A stretch of 19,302 nt of DNA from Entrophospora sp. SA101. Its lineage: Eukaryota > Glomeromycota > Glomeromycetes > Entrophosporales > Entrophosporaceae. The DNA lies in the NCBI GenBank assembly GCA_958430865.1, contig CAUDNR010004371.1, forward strand, positions 1,031 through 20,332. The letters run 5' to 3'. The translations under genes and the position numbers were made by a program. Positions 1 to 8,975 of the stretch are shown here, piece by piece (position 1 is the first letter of the stretch; every line of letters begins with the position of its first letter). The notes beneath the pieces are model-generated. The model saw only the letters and a list, made by a program, of their open reading frames with translations, did no database searches and was not told the origin of the DNA.

Positions 1-157
1 TGTTGTCAACATTTACAATGTATTGAAATATATGATAAAGATACTAAAAAAATCCGCACATAATAATTTGTTATATTGATGTAACATATGTTTGATGATC
101 AACCGCCATCAAACACCACAGTAAGTGATGTAAAAGAAAATTAAATTTTTTTATTTA

Positions 158-1099
158 TTACAGATAATCTGTAAGTGTTTCTATGATAACTGACTCTCTA
201 AATTCCACTGCAAATCTTATATCTTCAATCCCCACCTCCGTCTTCCCAGCATAATTTGCGCACCGATTTCTAATTGAAAAAATTTGATTAGTGAAATTAT
301 ACTTTAGTTACATATTAATTTTTAACTTGATATTGTACTCACGCATCTCTGAACAACCGAATCAATCTTCTCTCCGTTATCTATTTTGAATGCCAAGGTT
401 AATTTAATTATTAATATTTTTTTAAAAAAATCAATCCTTTGGTTGAAAAAGAAACCATACCCTCTGCAAATCTCTTATTGCACCTGATCCAAATCTCACT
501 CCTGGTCCTGCTACCTCCTCACTAATATTTCGAACACTCCAACACCTATGTCAAGCTCCCTTTCTCTTCTTCTCGGCTATTATAATTTTAATGTAAGGAA
601 TATGAAAATATCAGAATTTGAATCTCTAAAAAAAAAAAAAACAGAAAATCTTATAAAAAACTTACTTCTTCATCAATTTCATCTCTAGTTTCATTTTCAG
701 TTTGATAGTCATCATCATCATCAGCATCACCATCATAACCCTCAGTCTCATCACCAGCATCAGATTCAGATTCATCACCATCTTCAATTTCTTCAACAAC
801 CTCCTCAACATTTCTAGAATAATTAATATCAAGGATTTAAAAAGGACGTGAATTTAATGATTTCTGAATTTTGCACATAGCTATGAAACATGATTGCTTT
901 TTATGATAATACAGTCAACCCCAATAAACTGACCTTTTTGGAATCACAAAAATAGGATTGGCTTATCAAAATTCAGTTGACTGTAACTAGAGTGATGACA
1001 AATGGTGATAATCACCACCATTCTTACAATAAATAACACCTACTCTTTTTCTTTCTCAAGGTGCTCTTCTCGCTTTCTTTTGTTTGGTCTATGGGACAT
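158..1099 (-). CDS. Divergent histone H3/CENP-A-like histone-fold protein with acidic tail; frame break in exon 3
   Basis: Proposed exons, minus strand: 1099-1044, 813-666, 576-461, 380-343 and 269-158, all with GT-AG introns. Exon 1 starts at an ATG and encodes a short basic tail (MSHRPNKRKREEHLEKEK). Exon 2 is about 49 residues, nearly all Asp/Glu. Exons 3-5 encode a histone fold. VRFGSGAIRDLQR aligns with H3 L1 and early alpha-2 (LRFQSSAVMALQE). LFRDANRCANYAGK aligns with LFEDTNLCAIHAKR, and IEDIRFAVEF aligns with the H3 alpha-3 segment KDIQLARRI. The AG in loop 2 is closer to CENP-A (HAGR) than to H3 (HAKR). Phases agree for exons 1-2, 2-3, 3-4 and 4-5, but exon 3 is 116 nt and shifts frame inside. 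It enters in a frame reading GVFEILVRR then stop, and leaves in the frame reading SEEVAGPGVRF. It may be a pseudogene, a sequence error, or an unseen splice. The H3-family call is by eye; CENP-A identity is speculative. Confidence 0.5.
910..985. mobile_element. 76-bp Tc1/mariner-like miniature element inside an intron
   Basis: The 10-bp sequence TACAGTCAAC at 910-919 is repeated exactly in inverted orientation at 976-985. A TA at the outer edge followed by CAGT is the usual layout of Tc1/mariner ends and their TA target site. There is no coding capacity. It sits inside intron 1 (1043-814) of the histone-fold gene, which at 230 nt is more than twice as long as the gene's other introns. Confidence 0.5.
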
Positions 1100-2680
1100 T
1101 TTTTTTTATATAAAAAATAAAATTGATAATCATATAAATATAATATATAGATTAAGAAGGTATGACTAAAAAAGATTTTATTTCAATCAATTGAAGAAAA
1201 GAATTTGTAATACAAATTATTTATGTATATACACGTATTGGTTGTACAAGAATCTCCTATTGATTGACAATTTATTTTTTGACAATTGACAAAACGCGAG
1301 TGATGTTGTTTTAGCATGATTTGGTTCTAAAAAGAAATGTGTTAATAACTAACCAAAGGTAACTTTATTTTAATTTACATTATATATCTTATTGAAATCA
1401 AAACGCGGAGCAGATCTTGCTGGGTAATAAGATTCTCATCATGATGGTAAACGAATGATTGGTATTTGGCTTTTTGTAATTATCATAATCAACATTAATA
1501 TTATTAACATTAAATAATATGAAAATGTCAAGCAGCACACCGTTATAAAAGAAACAATTCGATATGAAACATTTCGATACGGAACGTTTGATTATCAGAA
1601 ATTTACAGACATTGAAGCATGCATGCTTACAGTTATTCGCTTGTTCCTCGTGTACAAAAGGCTAATCTGACTTGAGGACCTAAAGATATGATAATGCAAC
1701 AGAATTCCAGGCAGCGCTTGAGCCTAGAATTTACCGAGGCTGCATCAATCGTCAATGACGCTTTTTGATAATCTTCCCTCACAGCACTCAGACCAGATAA
1801 GGCTGACATGTTAGCCAAAATTTGACTGCAACGATCCTACTTCTAGGGTAAGGATTGATCTGTGTCCAAGCTATCACAATTCTGGAGGAATATTAAGAGA
1901 GCCTGCAGCTCATTTCAAGCATAGGAGGTTATGGTGACCCTGAAATTGCATTTGGGCTCTGATGATAGGAGGAAAGTTATAAAAAAGTGTTGTTTTGTAT
2001 AATTATTTTCCTAAATTCTCTGTTTCTTTGATACTAACCAATTTATAATTTTGGGTAGGGGATTGAATGGGGTTTTGCCATTCAGTTCCCTGTCCTATAG
2101 ATTAAAATTATCACATGATTATATATATCTTTGTCAGTAATATGGTCAACAAGAAAAAAGTTATAATATGTTTAGATTTTGTTTGGTATGTTTTGTATAT
2201 ATTAATCATTCCTATAAATTTTCTATTTCTTTAATTTTTATTTGACCAAGTGAATTTGTTATTTTTTAAATAGGGATATGGTTGTTGGTGAGTAGAGATG
2301 CCACTGACAAGACAGCAACTCAGAACTCAAACCTTTGGAATTCAGGGAAAATCCAAAACAGCAACAACCCAGGTTGCAACCTCCCGAGTTGCAGATATCA
2401 ACTTTATTCTAGAGTGGTATATCACACAGATGCCAACTCTTGTCAATGATCAATGCTTGTATGGAAACAGTCAGCCTGGTCTGAGAAGAAGATAAGATAA
2501 GTTTTATCCAAAGTCTTCCAACATGTTGGGGATCCCCCACCTATGGAAAAAGATCCACAGTTATGAGGAGTGTGAAAGCACCCAACCACATGTTGTGATA
2601 GGAAATTTTAATTAAATCTGACACCTGTGACCAACATCAGATTTATTATTCATTCTTGTGAACCCCAGAGATCTGAGTAG
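1100..2680. other. No gene recognised; GC-richer dispersed-repeat-like sequence
   Basis: Two stretches, about 1600-1980 and 2280-2680, have clearly higher GC and mixed composition than the surrounding AT-rich DNA, with stops in all frames. A short open frame at 2298-2495 (starts MPLTRQQLRTQTF) has no recognisable domain and no visible splice partners. An imperfect hairpin lies near 2058-2100 (GAATGG pairs with CCATTC across a GGTTTTG loop, extended by GGGA/TCCC). The compositional contrast suggests remnants of a transposed sequence rather than host genes. Confidence 0.3.
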
Positions 2681-2683
2681 ACA

Positions 2684-2878
2684 CTAAGGTTGTGGGCGAA
2701 ACCTTCTTAGTAATTGCTGAAACTGCGGTAAAACTATATTAAATCTTATCAAAAATCCTGTTGAAATGGCGAAACCTCAAAATGTGAAACTCTGCCAAAA
2801 CTCTAATAAACAATTAATGTGTAATCTGCCGAAACCCTGCCGATTGATTTCTGGAGGAGTTTCGGCAAGCAACCTTAG
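2684..2878. mobile_element. MITE, 195 bp, with 6-bp target duplication TAGACA
   Basis: The left end CTAAGGTTGTGGGCGAAAC (2684-2702) matches the reverse complement of the right end at 2859-2878 (CTAAGGTTGCTTGCCGAAAC), differing by three substitutions or gaps. The element is flanked by the perfect direct repeat TAGACA at 2678-2683 and 2879-2884. The interior repeats the core GCCGAAAC several times. It has no transposase. A 67-residue open frame overlapping the right half is judged spurious. Confidence 0.75.
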
Positions 2879-3139
2879 TAGACACGCATTATTAAAAGTT
2901 TCATTTATGCATGCCTTGGTATTATTTATTACCTGGGTATGCAATTGTTTGTTATGTCAATTATATTGAATAATAATCATGACCATCATGAATATTTGAT
3001 GGTTGGAGGCATTCACACACAAGGAAATGGTTAAATAGTTAAGTCATGTTTATTTTTATCTAAGATATATAATTCAAAAAATAATTATTTTATTCCACAT
3101 TTGCAATGAATGGTATTATTTGTTTTTTAGCATTAATGA

Positions 3140-3440
3140 TTGAATCAATCACACAAGTGGTAGTCAATTTATTTAAAAGTTTTATTTGAAATGATATTAT
3201 TTTAAATGTGTAAAAAAATTTATTTTTTAATGTAAATCTTTATTAACATTAATATTTTACTGTTTTAGTATAATTGATGCAAAGCAATAATTTCTTCAGA
3301 ATAATTTCTTTTTATTCACTTGTTTATCTGTTTTAGAATGATCATTAAATCTCAAGTCTCAAGACTATAATTTATAGTAATTATAAATAATTTTTCTAAA
3401 AATAATTGATCTATGATCAATAAATATTAAGTCATGGAAT
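3140..3440. other. AT-rich intergenic stretch without recognised feature
   Basis: Low-complexity A/T sequence between the MITE and the kinase-like remnants. No open frame, splice-consistent exon or repeat was recognised. Confidence 0.4.
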
Positions 3441-3447
3441 GATAATC

Positions 3448-3730
3448 TCAATGACTCATTTTAGAAATAAATAATAACCCACCTTCACCTATCTTTTCAA
3501 TATTTGTTAAATCATTATAAAGAATCCATTGAAGATGATTATTATAATGATATTTAGTTGCTTTAAGTTGTGTACTTTTAATCAATTCATCTAATGTTTC
3601 ATTGCCATTAGTCCATCCTTCAGTCAACAGCTTTGGATCACATGATTGGCACCATGAATAATCAGTACTATATTTAGACATTCCCCATATTCTTCTTTTC
3701 TAATATATGGATCTTCATAATCTTGAAGAT
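3448..3730 (-). pseudogene. Kinase-like N-terminal fragment, downstream tandem copy
   Basis: The readable part is 3681-3448. It carries SWCQSCDPKLLTEGW, then a helical TLDELIKSTQLKA segment, a LQWI.YNDLTNIEKIG linker and the start of the glycine-rich loop (GEGG), after which it degenerates to FISKMSH and a stop. In the Glomeromycotina kinase family this Zn-ribbon-plus-linker precedes the kinase domain. Just upstream another frame reads RKEEYGEC, the expected first half of the Zn-ribbon, but the second cysteine pair element is missing, so there is a deletion or frameshift at about 3690-3680. No catalytic lobe follows. The protein cannot be an active kinase. The neighbouring copy at 3731-4305 is about 80 percent similar over the shared block by eye. 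Confidence 0.65.
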
Positions 3731-4305
3731 CTTTCATGTATTCCATTACAAAGATATATTCTTTTGTAAATGGGATCTTTTGTTAATCCATAAAGTTTAT
3801 TTATAAATGATTCATTATAAAATGTAACATAATTTCTAAACTATATAAAAAAAATTATATCAAATTTCAGAAATATTCTGTGAATTATGTACTTTTTCTA
3901 GTGCTACAGTCCTATCTTCACTAGTTCTTTCATCATAACCATTTATATATTTCACACCATTTAACCAAGTAACTTTTGTATATAGTTGCAAAACCACCTT
4001 CACCTATCTTTTCAATATTTGTTAAATCATTATAAGGAATCCATTGAAGATAATAAGAACTTTCATATTGAGCTGCTTTAAGTTGTGTACTTTTAATCAA
4101 TTCATCTAATGTCTTATTACCACTAGCCCATCCTTCAGTTAACAGCTTTGGGTCACATGATTGACACCATTCCCAATAAGTATTATATCTATTTGCATGT
4201 TGGACACTCCCCATATTTTTCATCTCTTTTCTTTGAATATTCATCATTTTTGTCAGTAGAAGTATCATATTGATGTTTATTTTCATCCAAAGTGTTTTCC
4301 ATCAT
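3731..4305 (-). pseudogene. Frameshifted kinase-like gene, upstream tandem copy
   Basis: Reading on the minus strand from ATG ATG at 4305/4302, the frame gives MMENTLDENKHQYD... KYGECPTCK and then stops. A one-base shift near 4195 restores NRYNTYWEWCQSCDP, LDELIKSTQLKA and IEKIGEGGFATIYK (glycine loop of kinase subdomain I). A second shift near 3980 leads into TWLNGVKYINGYDE and VALEKVHNSQNIS, where the subdomain II lysine of VALK is replaced by Glu. After a stop near 3868 the text resumes as NKLYGLTKDP and, in yet another frame, KEYIFVMEYMKDLQDY (hinge region of the N-lobe). At least three frame breaks plus the lost ATP-anchoring lysine make this a pseudogene. It runs straight into the beginning of the second copy. 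Confidence 0.7.
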
Positions 4306-4562
4306 GGTTTTTTATTATATTTATCTAAAAAAATATTTTTTTAAAGAACATTTTTTCAGCCACAAATATGTATCACACACAAAATATTAATATATTCAGA
4401 TTTTCTGTTAAAAAATTAAATTTTACCTGGATTACAATTATTCAGCATTACACAAATAAATTCAGCAAGACACCCTAAAGTCATTAAAGCCATAAACCAT
4501 AAAACTGTAATAAATATTGTAAGCATGTGATCTGAGTTATTGGAGTCACCAAATCTGGCAAA
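4302..4562 (-). CDS. Partial small membrane protein, last two exons
   Basis: Exon 4562-4427 is bounded by an AG acceptor and a GTAAAA donor. It reads in one frame FARFGDSNNSDHMLTIF..., followed by a strongly hydrophobic helix (VLWFMALMTLGCLAEFICVM) and NNCNP. Splicing to an acceptor at 4326/4325 adds DKYNKKP and a stop (4304-4302), in phase. That stop overlaps the two ATGs of the kinase-like pseudogene. The 5' part was not found. Length and topology (one membrane helix with a polar tail) are all that can be said; no family was recognised. It could instead be a decayed upstream exon of the kinase locus. Confidence 0.35.
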
Positions 4563-4599
4563 CTAAATTAAAATCACTATATACAACTATATGTTATCA

Positions 4600-5400
4600 A
4601 GGATAGCAAAGAAAAACTGAAATGGAATGAAATGTTTAATTATAGTTAGATTGATTTGAAAAAGATATCTATATATATAACAAAAATGGGTTATATTATA
4701 AATTCAATTAGTTTTTCAAAGTACCTTGGGGTTAATCCTCAAGATCAATATTTGAGGAAAATGTCATGACATTGAATATAAAGTAGCAATTATTAAAATC
4801 AAAGAAACAGATGAGTTTATAATCCTGTTTATTGGAATATAAAAAAAATGCCTGTGAATGAAGGATATTGGATAAACAGGTTTTTTTTAAATAAAATTGA
4901 CGGAAATCAACTTGATGATTTAATATTAAATAGAGTCAAAAGATCTGAATATGTGATATATCATAATAGTAAACTATTAATATTTATAAATGTTTGTGGT
5001 TTGACACTATTTAACAGTATTAACAATGTACTTTATTATTTTTATTGTTTTTTTTATAATTCTTATCAGAATAATTTAATCTTGGAGATAATAATAAGAA
5101 AGTTCATTTTTTAGAATATGAGGCTTATATAAATTAGTCCTTCAAAAACTTTATATTAAAAATTATTTTTATTAGAGGCAAGTACAAAAAAAAAATTTTT
5201 TCAAACAATAAGATATTAATATTAATAATGCATAAATATCAAGTGATGACATGATTCCCACAAACAAAAATGTTTGCTGAATTTGAATATCGAAGCTTTA
5301 AATAAATTTATTATAAATATCTTGCTTAGATACAAATTTGTACATACTGTATATAATATATTATTTAATACTAATATTGTAATAAACACAAATTATGTCT
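4600..5400. other. Intergenic, very AT-rich; no supported gene
   Basis: An 88-residue open frame at 4848-5114 (plus) begins MPVNEGYWINRFF but ends in an Ile/Phe/Tyr-rich tail typical of translated AT-rich DNA. It has no family resemblance and no splice context. The rest is poly-A/T and TATA-like microsatellite. The 3' end of the EF-hand gene lies just to the right. Confidence 0.4.
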
Positions 5401-5401
5401 A

Positions 5402-6130
5402 CTACTTTCCATCATGCAATTTTTTTTTAGAAACAAAAATGCAAAACTGAAGAGATAAAGTAAAAGTTTGATGTAATGATTAGCCTCAAGTGCACCAAAA
5501 TTTCTCATTAATAATCAAAAAAAAAAAAGAGATTTCACTTTACCTCTTCAAAGAGGATATAACCTCCATGATTCGTATCAATTTTATCAAATTCTGCCTT
5601 AAGCTCTTCATCGGAATTCGCATTTATCCCAACAAGCTCATGTCCTTTCTTGAACTCTGCATAACTGATACGTTTGTCTTTGTTTTTGTCAAGTTTCTGA
5701 AACTGTTTGTATAGATCATCATAGTAATAAAGAAGATCAAGGAGATTGCCAAATTCACTCAAGTCAACAAATCCGTCCTGATAGGAGATTTAATGTGCTA
5801 GAGATGTAAAAACTTTACAATATGTAAATTGAAAGGCGTTTTACATAACACAAACAAACCTTTGAAACGTCAGTAGCTTTGTAAGCTCGCATAATGGCAG
5901 GCTTATCTTTTGCAAAATGCGGGTAGAGTTCAATTACAGCTTTATCAATTTCAGCAAGTGATAGGATGCCATTTCCATTATAGTCAAACTTGTTAAAAAT
6001 CTACAACAACAATTGAAACCAGTATATTCATGTTCATATATATTTCATATGAAATATATAGATTTGTGTTTCAAAGACAAAAAATGTTAATTACCTTCTT
6101 AACCTGGGTTTTATCTAGTTTTTCTGCCAT
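5402..6130 (-). CDS. Four-EF-hand calcium-binding protein (calmodulin-like length)
   Basis: Exons on the minus strand: 6130-6095, 6000-5860, 5777-5544 and 5446-5402. All introns are GT-AG, 82-97 nt, and all joins are phase 0, giving 151 residues from ATG to TAG. Four canonical 12-residue loops are visible: DYNGNGILSLAE, DVSKDGFVDLSE, DKNKDKRISYAE and DTNHGGYILFEE. Loop 3 has Lys at the position-6 glycine, and loop 4 has Gly at position 5, so these two sites may bind Ca2+ weakly. The last exon begins FCIFVSKKK, resembling the FxEFCxW...KK ending of calflagin/flagellar-calcium-binding-type EF-hand proteins. Reading through the third donor would end four residues past it instead, so the fourth exon is inferred from phase and this tail. 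It probably acts as a cytosolic Ca2+ sensor or buffer; partners are unknown. Confidence in the EF-hand class is high, in subfamily low. Confidence 0.9.
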
Positions 6131-6208
6131 GATTATTTTATCAGAGAATAAATTCTGTATCAATTTTATTGGCCAATCTTGTGTAAAATTATGCTGTAAC
6201 ACTTTTTA

Positions 6209-6232
6209 TTTTATTATTATTATTATTATTAT
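6209..6232. repeat. (TTA)n microsatellite
   Basis: Perfect trinucleotide run just upstream of the EF-hand gene. Similar runs occur at about 8477-8502 and, inside a ZIP4 intron, at about 15888-15926. Confidence 0.8.
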
Positions 6233-6316
6233 TAAAGGGTTTAAAATACGACAAAAATATATTATTCTAAATTTCTAAATAAATTTTCTGTGAGATGTAC
6301 AAATAATAATTTTTAT

Positions 6317-6468
6317 CAGGCCAGGTCTTATGTAATCGCTGGCAGAAATAAACAAACTTATTTTTGCAACTTTATATTATAATCATGTGATACAATCAGT
6401 TTATAAGAATATATTTGAATTAAAGAAAAAAAAATTTATTTCTGCCAGTAATATGTCAGGCTTACCTG
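6317..6468. repeat. Inverted-repeat, MITE-like element
   Basis: The left arm beginning CAGGCCAGG and running through CTGGCAGAAATAAA (about 6317-6353) is matched imperfectly by the reverse complement of the right arm (about 6434-6468), which has TTTATTTCTGCCAG and ends in CCTG. The innermost 14 bp are a perfect match and the outer parts are diverged. No convincing target-site duplication was seen, so the exact ends are uncertain. It is non-coding and lies upstream of the EF-hand gene. Confidence 0.5.
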
Positions 6469-6570
6469 ACAACAAGAACAAAGTGTGCATACAATTGGTT
6501 ATTTTATTCTAATTGAAACATATCATTCTTATCATCCATCCTTCAATTGTTTCCTTCCATCATTTTTCAA

Positions 6571-7576
6571 TTAATTTATTAGAACGAGATCAATGCCATT
6601 TAAACTTTTAAATTGCTCAATAAGTCTTTCTAATTCAGTAATATGTGTCTTCCAGAAATCTTTGAGATAATTTAAAATTGGAATTATTGAGGAAATGTTA
6701 ATTTGTAAACTTTTTTGATTTATCAATCATTTGTTCCTGTCTCATATTTAAAGTTTCCCGTAATTCGGAAGCTTTATTTTTTCAGCAGCAGTTTTCATTA
6801 ATCCTGCCCCTCCTGCTCCTATTACTAGTACTGTTCCTGTTTCTGCTGCTACTTCTGCTGCTACTGCTACTGTTGATACTACTACATTTGCACCTGCTAT
6901 TGCTGTTCCTGCAGCAGGTATGGCGATTGTTAGGCAAATTCCACTTATGATAAAAGCAGTTGTTGACATTACATTTAAAACTATGTTTTAGGTTCAGCAT
7001 CTTTCAAGTTGTGACATCAATACTTTCACTATTAAATTCCGTTAATTCATTCATTATAAATCTTTGTCATCCTTGAGAGTTTAATTTTGGGTTTAGTTTC
7101 CTCTATTGCAGTTTTATTAGTTTATTAGTTATAGCACGTTTTAAAAGTTTACTCAAATAAACTAATATTTCATTGTTAGAAACAACCTCGTCATTATTAT
7201 ATATCTCGGATTGTTCAACTGTGTCATCAACAATTGAATGTGATTCCTGTTTACAATTTTTAACCAACTCAAATTTTGTTTTCAAAAGTCACATCACAAG
7301 CATTTCTAAATAATCGGAATACTCTTTAGTCGTGACTGATAAATTTTTTATGTTAAAAAGATCTGGAAATTTGTATATCAGTTTTTTTATTAAAGGGACT
7401 TTTTTGGTTCTTTTTATAAAGGAAAAACAATTAATTGATGGGAATTTCGTTTTAATAAATACCATTAACAAAAAGTTGATCAATTTTGGAAAAAAATCAT
7501 TAAAGATGATGATAGCGGTGATTATAAAGAAACTCACTGCACAGATGATGTGAGAACAACTCATGCTCATCTTCAT
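6571..7576 (-). pseudogene. Decayed gene with Ala/Val/Gly-rich hydrophobic segment and helical C-terminus
   Basis: On the minus strand, coding-like text continues across several frames and stops. A Lys/Leu-rich helical stretch (7576-7289) is followed by an acidic segment with IVDDTVEQSEIYNNDEVV (7285-7103). Next comes a hydrophobic run (6969-6748) with GICLTIAIPAAGTAIAGA and VLVIGAGGAG, long enough for one or two membrane helices. A charged ASELRETLNMRQEQMIDK piece in another frame follows, and finally an FWKTHITELERLIEQFK helix ending at the TAA at 6573. The order helix, hydrophobic hairpin, coiled segment, Trp-containing helix resembles the general plan of alpha-helical pore-forming or membrane-inserting proteins. 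That is only an architectural analogy and no family signature is present. At least four frame breaks argue that it is not functional. Confidence 0.45.
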
Positions 7577-8020
7577 TTATTGAATAAAAATATTATTTTG
7601 AAGATACTTTACAGGAAATATTTGAAATTTAGAGCTTTGTAAAAAATATATATATAAATTAAAAAAACTATTATTTTATCTAAAAGTTAAATAGTTATCT
7701 GGCAAGATAGAAACAATGGAGTGATATTTATGGTGATGCTGGAGTAGGAGATTCTCTTATTCCTATAGGGTTTTGAATCATGCGGGTATGAGTTGGATAT
7801 AGGTTCAATTATTGTTATCCATGCAGACCTCTAGTGAAATTCGAATTGTGCCCTGGTTCGATTTGATTTGATTTGATTTGATTCAAACTGATTTGAATCT
7901 ATAGCAATCACTATCATTCATTAGTTATATTTATTATTTAGATTTAATGAATTTGTGCAATTGTAAATTTTATTGTTATTGCGTTAGTTATCATTATTGT
8001 TATCAATAACAATAATAATA
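7577..8020. other. Intergenic, no gene; short (GATTT)n tract
   Basis: AT-rich sequence with a pentanucleotide run of GATTT units at about 7859-7883. No splice-consistent coding sequence or RNA gene was recognised. Confidence 0.4.
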
Positions 8021-8197
8021 TTAATGATGGTGGCCAAAACTATCTTAGTGGGCCGAAATTGCCGAAATTAATTGGCCTACTAATTTTAATGCAAAATTAT
8101 TTTTTTTAAAATAAAGTAGATTGATTTAGAGACTTATTATATGTGTATTGGGCGAAACTACCTTTTTTTCAAAAATAGTTTCGGCCACCATCACTAA
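8021..8197. mobile_element. MITE, 177 bp, with 6-bp target duplication ATAATA
   Basis: The left end TTAATGATGGTGGCCAAAAC (from 8021) matches the reverse complement of the right end at 8177-8197, TTAGTGATGGTGGCCGAAAC, with two differences in 20. The flanks 8015-8020 and 8198-8203 are both ATAATA, the same 6-bp duplication length as at the 2684 element. The inner terminal core GGCCGAAACT is shared with the 2684-2878 element, so the two are probably members of one family. The ATAATA match alone would be weak because the flank is an AAT microsatellite. Confidence 0.65.
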
Positions 8198-8256
8198 ATA
8201 ATATCTTTTATCAACTAAATTAAAAATATACACAATCTTGTTTAGCAGAAAGTTTG

Positions 8257-8575
8257 GGTAATTAGAAATTTTTTTCCAAAAATCCGTTATTATTATAACA
8301 GCAGACACGCCACCGTGGACTATAATTAAATTCTTGTCATAACAGATTTTTAAAATTTTTGCTTCACACAAAACCATATAAAAACCCGTTGTTATAATAA
8401 TAATTGTGTGTCCTGTTCATCCGCTATGGCAAGGTTTGACTGTATTAGTGTCAAGAAATCCGTTATATTGAGAAGAATTTTATTATTATTATTATTATTA
8501 TAGTTTTAACCCAACCCATTATGTTTCATTAACAACCCTATCCATCAGTACCCGTTAAATCGAGGTACACTGAAT
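8257..8575. mobile_element. Remnants of Tc1/mariner-like ends
   Basis: GGTTTGACTGTA at 8432-8443 is, in reverse complement, TACAGTCAAACC, a typical Tc1/mariner-type terminus. CGAGGTACACTG at 8561-8572 reads CAGTGTACCTCG in reverse and looks like the end of another. Motifs of the form CCGTTATA recur around 8283, 8388 and 8459. No matching opposite ends or transposase reading frame were found. An 83-residue open frame overlapping 8126-8377 crosses the MITE boundary and is treated as chance. Confidence 0.35.
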
Positions 8576-8965
8576 TAAGATTCACTGTGTAATATAAATT
8601 TAATATTAATATTAAAAGAATTCGGTTTGATTCGATTTTATTACCAGAAATTCTTTGTATCTGCCTGAGTTGGAAGCGTTCAAATTCTTAATATATTTAG
8701 CTTCATACCTTCAGGGCTTTACTTTACTAATATTTTTTGCCATACGCTGGTCTTAGATATCTTATTTCTAAAAAAAAAGAAAAAGAAATATACATCTGTA
8801 CTTAGCAAAGATGCCCCCTTGGTAAGATAATATAAGAGAAAATTAATTATGTACGGGATTAGTATGTATTCATTATTAGAGATAAATTTATTGTCATTAT
8901 GAAAATATAAAATTCGAAGAAAACAACAAGGACAAAGACAAGTTCAAGGATAAGTACAGTTTGTT
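8576..8965. other. Intergenic, nothing recognised
   Basis: AT-rich single-copy-looking sequence upstream of the WD40 gene. No open frame of useful length or repeat was identified. Confidence 0.4.
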
Positions 8966-8975
8966 ATTTATTAAA

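Noticed and set aside
2298..2495. 65-residue plus-strand open frame as a gene
   Set aside because: No recognisable domain, no splice context, and embedded in repeat-like GC-richer sequence.
2766..2969. 67-residue plus-strand open frame
   Set aside because: Begins inside the MITE and runs over its boundary and target duplication; a chance frame.
4848..5114. 88-residue plus-strand open frame
   Set aside because: Ile/Phe/Tyr/Asn-rich tail expected from translated AT-rich DNA; no homology pattern or splice sites.
5490..5714. Plus-strand frame opposite the EF-hand gene
   Set aside because: Antisense shadow of an exon with four clear EF-hand loops across its gene.
6317..6468. hAT-type assignment for the inverted repeat element
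   Set aside because: No 8-bp target duplication found at either plausible boundary, so family left open.
7332..7553. Plus-strand 73-residue frame
   Set aside because: Antisense shadow of the decayed minus-strand gene; composition is not coding-like.
7843..7885. T-arm-like GGTTCGATTTG as a tRNA
   Set aside because: No matching acceptor stem, D-arm or anticodon arm; it is the edge of a GATTT microsatellite.
8126..8377. 83-residue minus-strand frame
   Set aside because: Crosses the MITE end into Tc1-like remnant sequence, so it cannot be one inherited gene.
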